Shown here: one piece after another, positions 35,390 to 47,348 of the stretch
Layout of the letters: each line of letters begins with the position of its first letter
Numbering within the stretch: the stretch's first letter is position 1
Source of the DNA: Andrena cerasifolii
Taxonomy: Eukaryota > Arthropoda > Insecta > Hymenoptera > Andrenidae
Assembly (NCBI RefSeq): GCF_050908995.1
Contig: NC_135118.1
Location: 21,399,501-21,463,500 of the forward strand
DNA: 64,000 bases
Direction of reading: 5' to 3'
Notes under the pieces: generated by a model
Seen by the model: the letters and a program-made list of their open reading frames with translations, nothing else
Databases searched by the model: none
Told to the model about the DNA's origin: nothing
Position numbers and translations under genes: made by a program

Positions 35390-38295
35390 ACTGAAGTTTT
35401 CGTGCGAAGGAATGATTTAATCACCACTGCGATATGTTTAAGAAACGTAACGCATTACAATATTTCTCGAAAGTGACAATTTCAGTCAAAAGAAAACGGT
35501 ATTTCCCAATTGTCAAATTCAAAACGGGACCGAAGAAGCTGAAATTATGAAGAATATAATTCAGCCACTGTTTTTCTCTAATTAAATACCGTAAACTATT
35601 CTTCTCGTCACTTTTTACAGTCCCACAAAAAGTTAGACTTTCCACCATGGCATAGAACGTTTTAAGTTATGATTAATTATTGCGAAAGAATTTCTAACAC
35701 TAACGATTAAAGTGAGAAAATAATTCTACATAACAGTTCAGCCAAGAAATGTTGAAATCTGACTGGGTGAATAATTCTGAAGCAGCTTTATCCCCCGCCT
35801 CTCTAACCCCTTCTCTCTCTCAAACCTCATCCAGACTAAAAGTCTACCTATCAATACCTCCACGCAGATCTTCCGCAAAAAAGACTCCAAAAAATCCATT
35901 CAAAAGCAGAAGTTGCTCCAAATGCTTAGGCCCTTTTGCCTGCCATTCATCCCTTAATATTTCTTCGATTTAAAGAACTTTGTAAGCGCGTACGCAAGTA
36001 TTTTGCACGTACTTCGATGCTCATCTGACAGAAGTAAAGGATCGTAGAGAAATCGTAATGCCGCGATAGAGTTGTACACGCGTGCCGGGGTCAAAGCAGC
36101 CAAATCAAAAGGACACGGAAAATCGCTCTTTTCACAGTGAGCGCAGAAGAGAAGAGCTGCAGCGCGCGATATGGTAACGAAGCAGGCGGTTCTATGGTTA
36201 CTGGTGATAAGAACCTTGCTCGTTACACAGGGAAACGCGAAACAGGTTTAAAACACGACGGGTTTAAAACAGAACGCCGCTGGGTGAACTCATTTTATGT
36301 GAGCCAGAGGAGCTGGTATCTCGCTATCTATTCAGGAATTCCTGGGGAAAATCCTCCGTAAAATCGATTCTATCCTTTAGAATATTTGCATCATCGAGCA
36401 CTCGCGGAGAAAGAATCCGCTGTACAAGGGAAAGGAACGCTTTATTGCGTTTAAATCGAACGGGTCATTTAGCGGCGAATGATTTAGGGGCGAAGCCTCG
36501 GGATTATTCTGTGGAACTTTAAGCAGCGTAGAATTTCGATTTCTTCGATATTTCGAAGTAACGCAGTATACGTGGCTCCTTGTCACTTGAAAGTTAGGAA
36601 ATTTTCGGAATTTAATTCCACTTTTAGCCACCATTGAGACCAAGACCTAACCTTCAGTTTAACTCACACGTAACTCAAATTCAACTCAAATCCATCGCAA
36701 ACCGATCCAAATCTTTTGGAGCTATGTGTATGACAATTTTCTCTTGGGCTCTTAGAATGTTTTTGGCAACAAGAAAAATACTAGCTTCGCATAGGAATGA
36801 TTTCGTTCATTTTTAACTCTATACCTATACATAAATTTCAAATTGTATATTTTGAAATGCATTTTCTCAGTAAATATTAACTGTGCTCGTAAGTGTGTTA
36901 TATCATTTTGTTCGCCTTGGCAAGAGGAAGGTTTCAACGGTTTTATTTATTTTTTAATACTTTATCTGACTCACTCACTCACCCATTACGATTTCTCTGG
37001 AACCACTGATCTTGTGATCATGGGTGGTAGATCCTTCTTAGCTAAGAAATCCTTTTTAAAATCTTTCTCCCGGGGAACGCCGGGAACTTTAAGCTAGTTT
37101 TTATGTAATTTTATTCTATATTTCCACACCAGAATTTTATTAAAACAGCAGAATTTAAATACAGGGGTGACAGAAGATAGTTACTGACGCAGTGAATCGG
37201 CTTGGAATACGAAATTATAACCGTACATAATCTGATCCGATTTTTCAGCAAAGCTGAAGGATTGGGAGTGCGCCAGAACGGTTGCACGAATAAGGAACGA
37301 GATGAGATGTACATGCTTGACGTATTGCCTACTTGTTTGAGTCGTACGATAAATTTAACAGCTGCAGGATTTGTCTCTCGTGCTCTTCAAGTATCAAAGG
37401 GAGCTGCTTTATTGCATTTTGGCCAGCTCTCAAGTAGAGGCACGGGCGTGCCCCCGCTTCATCGTCGTCCCCTTTTTAACCGTCCCTTAATTGCTCGTTA
37501 AGTGGTCGCTATTTAAGGAGAATAAAATCGCAATGCTTCCTAAATTATTACCTCGTTACGGATATTAAAAGCGGATTTATCATTCGACCTCTTTTTATTT
37601 TTACACAGAAATTTCACCAACCCCATTACCATTAAATTATTTCCTTCATACCTGAGACGTAATAGAACTCCGATGCACTCTTTAATTCCCATGGAATTAT
37701 CCGGACTGCGGATTAATTACGATTAAACTGAATAAGAATTCGAAAATATTCAGTGAAATTTCTCTAATGTACTCGGGTATTGAAACCACTCTGCAGTTAA
37801 ACTCCTTTTATAAATCTCGTATTTACCTTGCTAAAAGCGACTGCCGTTTCAACAGACAGAAAAAAAGACGTCACGCGGCACTTTATAAACGTTTGCAAAA
37901 AAGAGGCGGTGCAGCATTGATTTAGAAATAGCTTTCGCTAACATAGCGACACCGGGACACTATAATTTAAAATCGATACGCGCCCTTTCATACCTTTTGT
38001 ACACGAAATCAAACGCGTCGGTGCTGTCCCGTGTGTCCATTCCGCGTTCGCGCTTGTGCAGGCCGAAAGAACGCAATTACGACAAATTAAGGGGCTTTGT
38101 CGTGTGATCGTTCGGCCAGAGGAACTTCTTGTGTACACGCCTCGGAGCAATTAATCGACGATTAATTCGTGCCCTTGGAAAATCAACAACATCGTAATCC
38201 GTGCGATCTAATTGCGAAGAGCAACGAAAGGGAGGGAGAGAGAAAGATCGAACCGGGGCGTAAATTGATTTTCACGAGCGAGAAGCGAGGCAGGT
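35390..38295. other. Gene-free spacer
   Basis: Several frames of 60-100 codons overlap on both strands (for example 35749-35973, 36377-36643, 37202-37501). None has a recognisable domain or a convincing donor/acceptor pair. No repeats shared with the window were seen. Confidence 0.45.
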
Positions 38296-39025
38296 TTAAG
38301 GGGTCATTCCACTTTGATCGGTCGAAAAATTAAGCTATTTTTAAAGATTTTTTCCCAGTAAATACAACATAGAATGAGATAAATCTTTTTGGTATTTATT
38401 AAGCTACGCTTATATTATAGAAAAAAAAATTAAAAAGAATTTTTTTAATTTGTTTTAATGTTTTTTTTACAGCGTCAATATGACACCTAAAAAAAAGAGG
38501 CATGTTCATGGCGTAGGTGATTTCCCGAGTCAGGCTTATCTGAAACAAAAAATTCCAAAAGATTTTTTATCTTTACAAGTGTCGATATATACAATTTTTG
38601 TCGAGAAATAATCGAGATTATTCTCATGGAACACCCGAGAATACATCCTTTTGAGTGTTTTGTCAACTTTTTTTTCAAACCGACGGTATTTTGTTACTTT
38701 TCAACAAAAATTGTTAATTGAGCTGGGGTCTACAGCGACACTCATACAGATTAAGAATCTCTTGGAATTTTTTGTTTTGGATAAGTCTGAGTCGAGAAAT
38801 CACTTACGCCATGAATATACCTCTGTTTTTTAGATACCATATTGACACAGTAAAAAAACAATTAAAACAAATTGCAAAAATTCTTTTTAAATTTTATTTT
38901 GTATAATATAACGTAGCTTAATAAATACCAAAAAGATTTAATTCATTATATGTTGTATTTACTGAGAAAAGTATTTTTAAATATAGCTTAATTTTTCGGC
39001 TGTTCAAAGTAGAATGACCCCTTAA
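38296..39025. mobile_element. TTAA-bounded palindromic MITE, subfamily F
   Basis: TTAAGGGGTCATTCCACTTT and its inverse (AAAGTAGAATGACCCCTTAA) bound arms of about 360 bp. Further pairs are GAAAAATTAAGCTATTTTTA, CCCAGTAAATACAACATA, TTTTTGGTATTTATTAAGCT and GTCAATATG. It is the largest complete member of the group in the window. The open frames at 38487-38906, with repeated peptides NLLEFFV and NHLRHE, are the two arms read out, not genes. Confidence 0.85.
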
Positions 39026-39806
39026 AGTAGTTAATCTAGTTTGAACGAATATCGATAATTAAAAAATGGAGGTGGGATTGTTAGGAAGGAAACGCTCTCT
39101 CTGCTGAGTATCACGTTACGGTGAATGGGAGGCATTTTATTGGAGCGTGTTGAAAGTGTGCGATGATCAAAGAAGGAGTAGAGTAGGACTCCCGTATTGG
39201 CTCGTCCCGGGTATTCCGTAAAGGTCACTAGTTATCCCCATCATCTTTTGGGACTAACCTAAGCGACCGACTCTGCAGGCCACTTGAAGTATACTGCCTG
39301 CTAGAGATATAGCGATGTCGTAAAAGCAACAGGGAGCAAAGTCGATAGTACCCCGGAGGGCCTTCCCTTAAGGCGAGATCCCAGGGATTTTGCGGCACAC
39401 TTCTTGGACATCAATGATTTAGAAGCCTGGGGTACATATGCATGCGACATAATAAGTGTAGCTGTGTAATAGGGGACGATAAACACGTTGTTAAGTGATT
39501 TGCAGTTTCAGGGACATCACTTTACACGTAGACTAATTGAGTAAGTCTCACGTTTCCCACGGTATCTAGGTACAGCTACTAATACACTTGAAAGCTAAAA
39601 TACCTACATTTTCAATTCGTTTTATTACTTTCAATAAATTAGCATGGTCATCACTATGAAAATGAAATCAAACACGAGTACATTTAGATTATTTTCTAGT
39701 TAACTACAGCAGAGGTGAAACGAAAGTTTGAACAGTGAATGGTAACGAAAATAAGATAGTTTCATTAGAAATATTTTGTATAATTTATATCCCATAGATT
39801 AGATCG
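39026..39806. other. Non-coding spacer, nothing recognised
   Basis: No domain-bearing frame, RNA gene or shared repeat was seen. Confidence 0.45.
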
Positions 39807-40042
39807 CAGGGTTGACTACCTGATGGCTCGCGAGCCACCGGAGGCACCTCCGCCTTGCTGCTACGCTGACCGGCCCCCTCAATACCTACCAGACTCTGCC
39901 GATCGCAGTCGAAAAGAGAAGGAAAGAAGGAGAAATCCACTGTGATCGTCAGAGTCTGGTAGGTATGGAAAGGGGCCGTTCAGCGTAGCAGCAAAGCGGA
40001 GGAGCCCCCGGTGGCTCGCGAGGCACCAGTTAGTCAACCCTG
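39807..40042. mobile_element. hAT-like palindromic MITE, 236 bp
   Basis: The left end CAGGGTTGACTACCTGATGG pairs with the inverse of the right end CAGGGTTGACTAACTGGTGC. The arms continue through GGCTCGCGAGCCACCGG, CCTCCGC-TTGCTGCTACGCTGA and ATACCTACCAGACTCTG for about 100 bp. CAGGG tips are usual in hAT elements. GATTAGA occurs right after the element and also three bases before it, a probable decayed 8-bp duplication. It is GC-rich compared with its surroundings. Confidence 0.8.
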
Positions 40043-40990
40043 GATTAGAGGATAGCCGCAGAATATGCCAGTGATATCAACATAATACTTAAAGCCTAAT
40101 ATTAAGTTAGCTATGCAGAGTGCAGACATGCAAAAATATGATTTTGAACTGTCTTTTTACCAACAATATTTTATTCAGACAATAACCCACCACTCGTACA
40201 TTACCGTCATTCCGAAAATTCCTTTTAATTCTTCACTTCTGATTTATTGGAGCACCAACTTGTTACCTCGATAGTCGATAGCAATACCATAATCACCGGC
40301 AGCACTTCGGCACTTCACCCGATCTACGATCTCCGATCTTAGAAACTCCGGAGACTGCATCCAGGAGTTCGACTGTTTTCGCCGATGCAGACACAATCGA
40401 AATCATAAATAAATTCGACAGTGAAAAGGCGGCACTAATTGAGGCAGAAATGCCGTATACGGAATCCTACTTTCGTCTGCCGTGAATCCTGCATCGGGAT
40501 TAATGAGATCTGAATAAGATTCGGTACACTTCAGACTGCCTTAAATGAGGTCCAAGTCCTTATCTTATTCTTCTTTCAAGCACCTTATCGCGGTACTCGA
40601 AATAAATTTACCTTGAGGTCTGGATAATTTGACGAGTCCCCTATATGTCTACCCACCAAGTATACATCTGCTAATGGAAGTCGATTCTGGTAGATTGAAC
40701 TTGGAGTAGCGGCGATCTTCGGTTGCCTTCCATTTGCATAAATCTACGAAACTTCAGTGAACGATGTAATTCGACGTGAACGGTGACCGATTACGGGATC
40801 CGTGGGGATGTATAGGTGCGTCTGTCGCTTAGAATAATAACCGCAGTTCCCTTGCCGTTCTACGGTCGTTGGCCGGCAGCTGCCGGTGCACAAACAGTTG
40901 TGTACTCCTGACTGTCCCATACAGCGAGAAAATTCGACCACTTTCGACAGACGAAATCCAGAAGAGATTTCATTTTATTAGACGCGGAAA
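40043..40990. other. Non-coding stretch, possible 5' flank or UTR of the exon at 40991
   Basis: No frame with a known domain. CpG content rises toward 40850-41100, with a GGCAGCTGCC palindrome at about 40875. No TATA box or firm initiator can be named. Confidence 0.3.
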
Positions 40991-41104
40991 ATGGTAGTTC
41001 CTATCGGCGCTTCCCCTCGTTTCGATGCACCGCGGACGGGATATTCCGTCGCGTCTATCTCTCTGCCAGCGGTATCTGACGCCGCGCCGGTCCCGCGGAT
41101 GCAG
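40991..41104 (+). CDS. Possible first coding exon, 38 codons, unknown product
   Basis: An in-frame TAG at 40979 precedes AAAATGG, a start with A at -3 and G at +4. The frame stays open for 38 codons and meets ATGCAG|GTAAGTAC, a full-consensus donor, in phase 0. Reading on into the intron gives a stop after six codons. The peptide begins MVVPIGASPRFDAPRTG and is rich in Pro, Ala, Ser and Val with no domain I recognise. Local CpG is high for this AT-rich window. It could equally be a 5' UTR exon or chance. No downstream acceptor exon could be identified. Confidence 0.33.
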
Positions 41105-44100
41105 GTAAGTACTTTAACCCTCTGACAGACGTGCCTCTGTGAATTCAACCTATGGGCCAGCAGACGCGAATCTGATATCAGGACGAGCGATCCTTTGACG
41201 TAGGTAACATATCTTGTTTCTCGGGCCTATTTCGTCTGTCAAACGCAACTATTACCGCCCGAGGGCGGCTCGTTTCTGATGCCACGTACCGCTTTGCAAT
41301 TTCGTAGCCATAGGTGCTCTTCCTTTCAACCGTTTTCATGCAGTCTTGCGTTTAGGGTATACTTTCTGTTGCCGGCTTTGTGTTATTGTTAGCTACTTTT
41401 TGGGAAACCAAAAGATAGGGTAAGTGCGTCCAATATCGCCACTAGTAATATCTCGCGAAGAATATTCTGACATGTGTTGGTAATGAACTGCGCTAGCAGC
41501 CAAGCATGCGCTGGAAGACATGTCAGTATATGCTTGCAACGTCACTTGAGCAACGTCTAGCGGAGAGGTATTCCAGTGAATCTTGATAGTGTAAGAATTT
41601 ATGGAACCGTGGCAATTTTACACCACGTTTGGAGAAGGTACGCTTAAACATTCTATGAATGCATGAATATTTACTGGGGGTATCTAATTAAGGACATGCT
41701 TCAGCAATTTAATCGGTGCTAACAGTTTTGTTAACCGAAACAGTTTTTTTTTTGTGTTGGCCAACGTGCTGCGAGGCAACGCGAAATTTCTTATGTAAAA
41801 AAATGCAAAAGTACAATGGAAAAAAAATAGTTTGTGATGGCAGTCACAGAAGTCTACATTAAAAGACGAATATTGTAGTTTTGGTCATTTTTAGGGGTGG
41901 ATGTAGAGTTATGTAATTTAAAACTGGCTAACCCTTGGCCCTTAGTTAGGGGATGACTGGGGGCTACTGTAATGTTAGGTCAGCCACGACCAGTACCTAC
42001 GTTTTTGGAGTTTACAGCTCTCATAACATATTCCGTTAATAAAACATGACATTATATTCAAACGATTTACACCCCAAGCGGAATGCACGTGTTAGGAGTT
42101 ATATCAACCCTCTGCGGTTTGACGTCTACTCCTACACTTCACTGCTTAGCGCCACACAATTGCTTTAATGGTGTTCTACGTGCCCCACATGATTTATTTC
42201 CGCTTTAGATTAATCGACCGATGGAATTTCTCGGCGTTCTTGATCGCAGTTTAATTGCAAATTATGAGTCCTGGAACGATCAATTTCGGAAGCGTGCTTT
42301 GCCATTACTCAGGGGAAATGTTACACCACTTTTGGAAGGCCCCTGAGCCGTGGACTATTTTGTAAAAAAAGAACTCTATTATTCTTCTCTTAACAAAACT
42401 TCATAAACAATTTATAGTTTTTAAACACGAACGCGTTTCATAGTTATATAAGAATACTTTTTTCGTTCTCATTCGAGAGAATTTTAGATTAAATTATTTG
42501 CAAAGTACAAGCATTGCTTATGTAAGGCAGCGCCCAGTTATTGGAGTTCATTTTATCGTTTCTGAGATCGCTCTTCCCAAGGAACTGTTTCCAAGGTTCC
42601 ACCACGATAGTCGAAAATTTTATCTTCATAGCAGATATGACGCCAATGTTCCAATGCATTTCCCTCGACTGTCAAATTCAACGATAAGGGAGCTACCGCA
42701 GTGGCCAACCGAAAAATATGGGTGACTATCACGAAATGATATATGTATAGAACTGACCAATACCGGAGAAAGATATTACGTACCGTGAAATATTATTTAC
42801 TATTTCTGTCAGACGAGTTGGACGTGGCCACAATTTTTAACACAAGTGAGGTTTCCCATAAAGAACTATCAGATTTGGTAAACTTCTGCCTTTTATTGTA
42901 ATATATTCTTTTGTATACAATTTGAATATTATACAAACTGTGCGTCTACGTTCTGTTACATTATACATTAGCTTATTTATATACAGTATTCTAAGTACTT
43001 TCATATCGTCGCGTGATTTTATTCAAATTACTCTATTTCGAAAGAGGCATCTTTCTATTTTTAATAGCATGCAAAAACAAAATGAGTTTCTTTAAGTAAA
43101 TGTGGTTTTAATCTATTTTATTGTAGGTTTTTGATTAAACCTAATTAACAAGACAAGCTGAAACTTAGTAATGATAATTCATTAAGTCACAGTCCAAATT
43201 TAATCAACGAAATATGATATTATTAGAAGAATGTGTTAAAGAATAATTTTATAGTATTAAGTAAAAATTAAATTAAATTCTTTTCAAAATCCGTTTATTA
43301 GGACCTGAGACATTACAGATTTCAAGGAACATCTTAATCTATGTTTAAAGCAGCTAAAACAACTCAACTAGTCCAATCTTTCAATTCCTAACAGACCATG
43401 GAAAAATTATATCTTTCCAACACAGTCTCAGAATGCGTCGCTGTGCGAAAATTTTCAGGTGCACTCGACGAAGAATGGGAGCGATAATTACGCGCGTTGC
43501 ATATTCATTACGTAGCAGCCGCCGTAAATCACGCATTGCGCCAGAAATTCTAAAGTGAATCAGTCTGTGCAGCTCCCTAGTAGCCATCCTGCCTGATAAA
43601 AAATGTATATCATTGGCGTTACTTGTCGAAATAACGCGAAGTAAAGGAGTAATTTAAATTCTCCGCGGGCGCTTTTCTGCTATATAACTTCCATCGAACT
43701 CATCTATGGAGTTCCAACCGGATTTGCGCACTGCGTACTATTTAAAGTTTAATGCAAAATTACAAGTTGAAAATATTCTTCCCGTCTTCCACGACGCTGC
43801 AGACTCCTGTCTTTAATTTTTTTCGCCGTGTATTCGCCCTTTCCTTTAATCTGAATCCCTTCGGAGGGCATCGAAATTCCTGCGGAACTCATAAATATTG
43901 AAGACAAAATTATAAATGTTCTAGTGGCGTACTATATAGTATCGCGCATAATGGTACTTACAGATTGTCGAAAAACGTTAGCAGCGTGACCATAAATATT
44001 CATTGGGCTTTACGAAGCAGTATCGATTAACATGAATGTATTGTTATGCATGAAATATTCAAATTGTATATTAATATTGTCTCTGGAAGACGCTGGCTCG

Positions 44101-45502
44101 GCAGCAATATGGTGCGGCGAAGGAACTGAAAATTCTTGGAAACTTTCGCCACGTCTTATTTGAAAAGTTTTTTAAAATTCGTTCACGAAACCCCTCGTCT
44201 CCTGTTTTAGAGGGAATTTTGAAAGAAGCTTAATAATAACTGGAAGTCGCTATAAGTATTGAAAAATAAAGTCTCGTAGATATATTACTATGTAGCAGAG
44301 TTAGCCATTTCAACATTAATGGCATTGATAACACTATTTTGTTCTGTGTCGGGTTATCGATCGCGAAAATTAAATACTAAGTAGTCTGTAGCAGTAGTAT
44401 TATATTTATGTGTCTTTGTCTTCTTTAGAATATTCGCTGCTATAAATGACACTATTTTATTTAAAGAAGCTTTAAAGCTGTGCATGCTACTAATAAGTAG
44501 AAGTTCTCTTGCTTAAATTATTTTACTTTCCAGCAAGACATTCAATGATAAGGTGAAAAACATGGAATATCAGAAAACAGCTTTATCGAGAAAATTAAGT
44601 GGTTTGTTCCAGTGCAGAGCGGACATTACCTGTTTTTAACCAGCATAGCAGAAGTTTAACGTTATCTTACTGGGGCATTTGAACTTTATAACCCTTTTCG
44701 ATTTGACAGTTCTATAGTTCCAGTTCCCACCAACAAAATATGCTATAAATCGCAAAATCACGAGAAATAGACATTCCTCGTTTTTTTCCCTTAGGTACCC
44801 TTCATATGAGGTCGATTCAGATCCATCCTACATATCAAACTGCATGTTTCACTTATTATTACCATTACTCCTTGAAAAAAATAAGTACGTTATTTTAATA
44901 TAAATGCTTACTTTGAGGTGTGTAAAAATGATAAAGAGTAAAATGCATCCGAACTATGGCCAAGTAATCCACCTTTCAAAGATGCGTAACAAAGTTAAAC
45001 CAGTAACGCTAACAGCAGAAGTAACAAGCACAGTTTTTCTCCAATAACAACGCAACTAAGAACTTTTTCAAATAAACTTCGACCCGCGGAAGCTATGGAA
45101 CCCACACAATAGCCTTTCCGTCTACACACGTCGAATAAATCAGGCTCCTTGCGGGAAACAAGCAGCCTAAGTAGTAGCGGATCTGAAAAATCTGTTTTCC
45201 AGGGACACGCAGGTGACGCAGAGTATATTTTCTCTGGAAGCAGCGTGAAAGCAGAGGCAGAAAAATCTCGCACGGAGTCTGTCACAACTATTTCCTCCGT
45301 TTCCGAACGGCGCCTTTCATCCATTATTTATGTGCCCCGATCTCGTAAGTTCCACGATCGGAAGGAGCTGTTAAATGTTGCGCGAAACATTTCCGCGAAC
45401 GACTTTCCGCCGAACAGCTCGCAAAAATGTTCCTTCATGAATCAGCGTGTTTATCACTGGAACCCTTTGCTTGGGTTCTTTGTAATTATTTACTCGTGCA
45501 TA
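41105..45502. other. Gene-free spacer with a one-sided TAGGG element tip
   Basis: At 41416 a tip TAGGGTAAGTGCGTCCAATA resembles that at 28832, without an inverse partner nearby. Near 41466-41525 CTGACATGT and ACATGTCAG face each other. Frames at 42498-42725, 43381-43587 and 44995-45505 are short or low-complexity and have no known domain. Confidence 0.4.
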
Positions 45503-45706
45503 TAGGGTAAACCAACCAGTAATTGACCGCATACCAGTGAATGGCCATTAGGCAAAGAAATGTCAATTATAAATTGACACATTATTATATGTTTATAAAT
45601 GGAGCGTAGTTGCACTTTTAATATCCTATATTTTTAGTTACGCGTATTAAGCAAACATTAATAAGTACAACTCTTATTAAAAGTATGCGGTCATTCACTG
45701 GGTTTC
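45503..45706. mobile_element. Decayed TAGGG-tip MITE, about 200 bp
   Basis: The left tip TAGGGTAAACCAACCAGTAA is followed by two phrases CCAGT(A)AxTGxCC. The right part GCGGTCATTCACTGGG near 45686 is an inverted counterpart of that phrase. The right tip is lost or diverged, so the end is approximate. Confidence 0.45.
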
Positions 45707-45904
45707 TACACGTTTTGTATTTTATAATTGTTTTTTTTAAATTACGATAAGAATAAGTGGTTATTTCTATAGAAATTTCAAGAAAAATTAATTTAAATGC
45801 AATTTCAACAGTTGTTTTATTGTTGTACATAAATATATTCAAGTATTAATCTCAAAGGTCTCACTCCATACATAATATATTCTCCATATTTTGCCAATGT
45901 TATG

Positions 45905-46385
45905 TATCCTAAGAGATGAGCAAAAATTTATTTAAATAAAAGTACGAATAACGAAAAAAAGTTTAAAAAAATGATTCGTCATGTGTCGAATAAAGTTGAC
46001 TCGTGTTAACTTTATTCGTTGACTAAAAAAATTGACTTTATTCGTCGAATAATCTAAAGTGAACGTTGTTGGATTACTATAATTATTAAAAGGCAAAAAT
46101 GATTCAATATTCAGGGAAACCTGAATATAGTAAAAGATAATGATACGTGTGTAGAGCGTCTTTTTGTTTCAATATCTGGCAACGGTGATAAAACAGTCCG
46201 TTGTTAGAGAAGAGCTCACTTCTGTTCGGTATACTGTCTTAGAAAGACATTCTTTCCTAGCCGCTAAATAAAATTAAAATATAAAAATAAAAGACTCATT
46301 TATTTAATAACCAATTTCCAATAAAAGTAACTATTATTTGATCCGTTGTTTAAATAATTTTTCATTTAGTTAATGTCCAACCGTG
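45905..46385 (+). repeat. Dispersed AT-rich repeat, copy 2, interrupted
   Basis: The left part (45905-46070) and right part (46320-46385) match the family seen at 4610-4790 and 54115-54275. They are separated by about 250 bp absent from the other copies. TTTATTCGTCGAATAATCTA is in the left part and TTTGATCCGTTGTTTAAATA in the right. The extra 250 bp may be an insertion but shows no clear ends. Confidence 0.6.
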
Positions 46386-47206
46386 GTCCTATCTTACGAA
46401 CGGCAGTGTACGTACAGTTTTCTGAGGGACTGTACGCAGTGCAATTTACGTTGTTCCGTTTCATCGCAGTAGCAGAAAATTGACACGGCCCCCACCCGCG
46501 GGGCCCACGTTGTTAAAAATGTGTACGTGGAAATCAAGCGTATTGTCGGGCGAAAGAAGTTTGAACGACCTGGAGAACGTCCAAGGAATGATGGAGAGTA
46601 AATCCCCATCGAAAGTCTAAACTTCGGGGCGTGATGGAGGGGAAGCTCGCACTCCTGTTCCCGCGCAACGATAAATCTCCGATGAAAGCGATTACCGGAA
46701 GTCGTGATTCAAAGCCTGGACGAGGGAGGGCTGATTCGGGAGGTTAATCATTCTCATATTCGTGGAAGTCGCATGAAAAACGTTCGCTGCAGAGAATGAA
46801 GTTGCCAGGATGTTGCAGCACGCCCAGTCAGCTGTATTTTCTTATTTACGGTGACTGATAATCGGAGAAAGGGCTAACGAAGTGGTTCCACCGTCGAATC
46901 GTACGTTTTAGTCTTTGGTCCGTGAAACGAGACACAGCAGCTCTATTGTGATACTTTTCTATTGTTGTCCCGTTTTTTCGAAAGGAACGGCATTCACCGA
47001 AGAGGGTGGTGGTTGTACTGGTATTTAGCTTGAAAATTGACAAAGCGAGAATAAAGTAGGTACCAGGAGTCTGTCATGTGAAATATTCTTCATCAGTTCT
47101 GTTAACATAATCGCTGTCGGCTTCACCTGACAATTTTTTTTTTAATATTAATTTTTACCTTGAGACTTTACATTTAGGTTTATATAGGTACATCTTTTAT
47201 TTGAGT
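46386..47206. other. Non-coding spacer, nothing recognised
   Basis: The small frames at 46394-46609 and 46846-47043 (both minus) have no known domain. Confidence 0.4.
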
Positions 47207-47348
47207 CAGTGAGCGCAACAACGGACTAGCCCACCTTCTATTCGAAATTGAGTTAGTAGCAATAACGTATTCCAATAAATTCTACTAATCATATAAAATA
47301 GGAAAATAATTTTTTTTAAAGTGGGTTGGTCCGTTGTCACTTTCACTG
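47207..47348. mobile_element. MITE, 142 bp, CAGTG tips
   Basis: The left end CAGTGAGCGCAACAACGGAC pairs with the inverse of the right end CAGTGAAAGTGACAACGGAC, and pairing continues through TAGCCCACCTT/CAACCCACTTT for about 31 bp. The centre is AT-rich and non-coding. A truncated relative lies at 1-110. No convincing target duplication was seen, so the superfamily is open. Confidence 0.7.

Noticed and set aside
38487..38906. Frames on both strands with repeated peptides such as NLLEFFV and NHLRHE
   Set aside because: They are the two arms of the palindromic element at 38296-39025 read out, which explains the repetition.
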